Below, one piece after another: positions 5,585-5,653 of a stretch of 5,653 bases of DNA. The notes beneath the pieces are model-generated. The model was not told where the DNA came from. It searched no databases and saw nothing but the letters and a program-made list of their open reading frames with translations. A program made the translations under genes and the position numbers. Source of the DNA: Pirellulaceae bacterium (GTDB taxonomy: Bacteria > Planctomycetota > Planctomycetia > Pirellulales > Pirellulaceae); the NCBI GenBank assembly GCA_020846515.1, contig JADLDX010000737.1:1-5653 (forward strand), written 5' to 3'. Within the stretch, counting starts at the first letter, position 1. Each line of letters begins with the position of its first letter.

Positions 5585-5653
5585 TTAGAGGTCTGCACCG
5601 CTGACCACTTCGCCTTTTTGACGGGTAATGCGACCCGCGAAGGTTGGGGCGTC
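5585..5653 (-). CDS. C-terminal end of a probable DUF1559 (pilin-like) protein, 5' part outside window
   Basis: The minus strand has an open frame of 22 codons plus TAA, entering from the right edge: DAPTFAGRITRQKGEVVSGADL. The ITRxxGEVV pattern close to the C-terminus resembles the ending of planctomycete DUF1559 (SBP_bac_10/H-X9-DG) proteins, which start with a type IV pilin-like signal and often end with a T-R-x-G-G-E-V motif. In planctomycetes such genes are often followed by a small regulatory-like lipoprotein gene, as here. The call rests on a very short tail plus context, so the family is tentative; the existence of a coding end is more likely than the family. Confidence 0.45.
   Translation of the reverse strand, partial: DAPTFAGRITRQKGEVVSGADL

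Overview
The window looks like chromosomal DNA of a planctomycete of the Pirellulaceae type. The evidence is gene content only: a lipoprotein of the short planctomycete 'carboxypeptidase-regulatory-like' type next to what looks like the tail of a DUF1559 pilin-like gene, a membrane-domain glycerophosphodiesterase with an HRAG variant motif, weak or absent Shine-Dalgarno sites on several genes, and loosely packed genes. No rRNA, tRNA, CRISPR array, transposase or phage gene was seen.

Layout. (1) Bases 1-1612, minus strand: a large membrane-anchored glycerophosphodiester phosphodiesterase, cut off by the left edge. (2) 1613-1743: a short divergent intergenic gap, nearly half of it a perfect 25-bp-stem inverted repeat (IR-1). 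(3) 1744-2937, plus: a four-carbon acid sugar kinase (DUF1537 family). (4) 2938-3236: non-coding. (5) 3237-3992, plus: a class I SAM-dependent methyltransferase. (6) 3994-4049: a second copy of the inverted repeat (IR-2), filling the gap between two convergent genes. (7) 4054-4863, minus: a secreted SIMPL-domain (DUF541) protein. (8) 4864-4968: a third repeat copy (IR-3) plus a degenerate half copy that supplies the ribosome binding site of the SIMPL gene. (9) 4967-5431, minus: a small lipoprotein. (10) 5432-5584: a gap with an 11-bp inverted repeat. (11) 5585-5653, minus: the last 22 codons and stop of a probable DUF1559-type protein.

The protein genes are ordinary and do not form an obvious pathway. 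The kinase has none of its usual partner genes in view, and the methyltransferase stands alone. The three minus-strand genes at the right (putative pilin-like protein, lipoprotein, SIMPL protein) all belong to exported or envelope-associated families and may be partly co-transcribed, with hairpins in both intergenic gaps.

The most interesting content is the repeat family. Its arms carry the core AAAAGGGGTCAGGTCTCTTTT, and three full copies lie within 3.3 kb, in three of the five complete intergenic gaps. Each copy is placed differently relative to genes: between divergent starts, between convergent stops, and between two co-directional genes. They share loop-flanking bases, so they are related elements and not chance terminators. 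In the third copy, one arm could pair either with its partner arm or with the ribosome binding site of the next gene. That predicts two mutually exclusive RNA folds.
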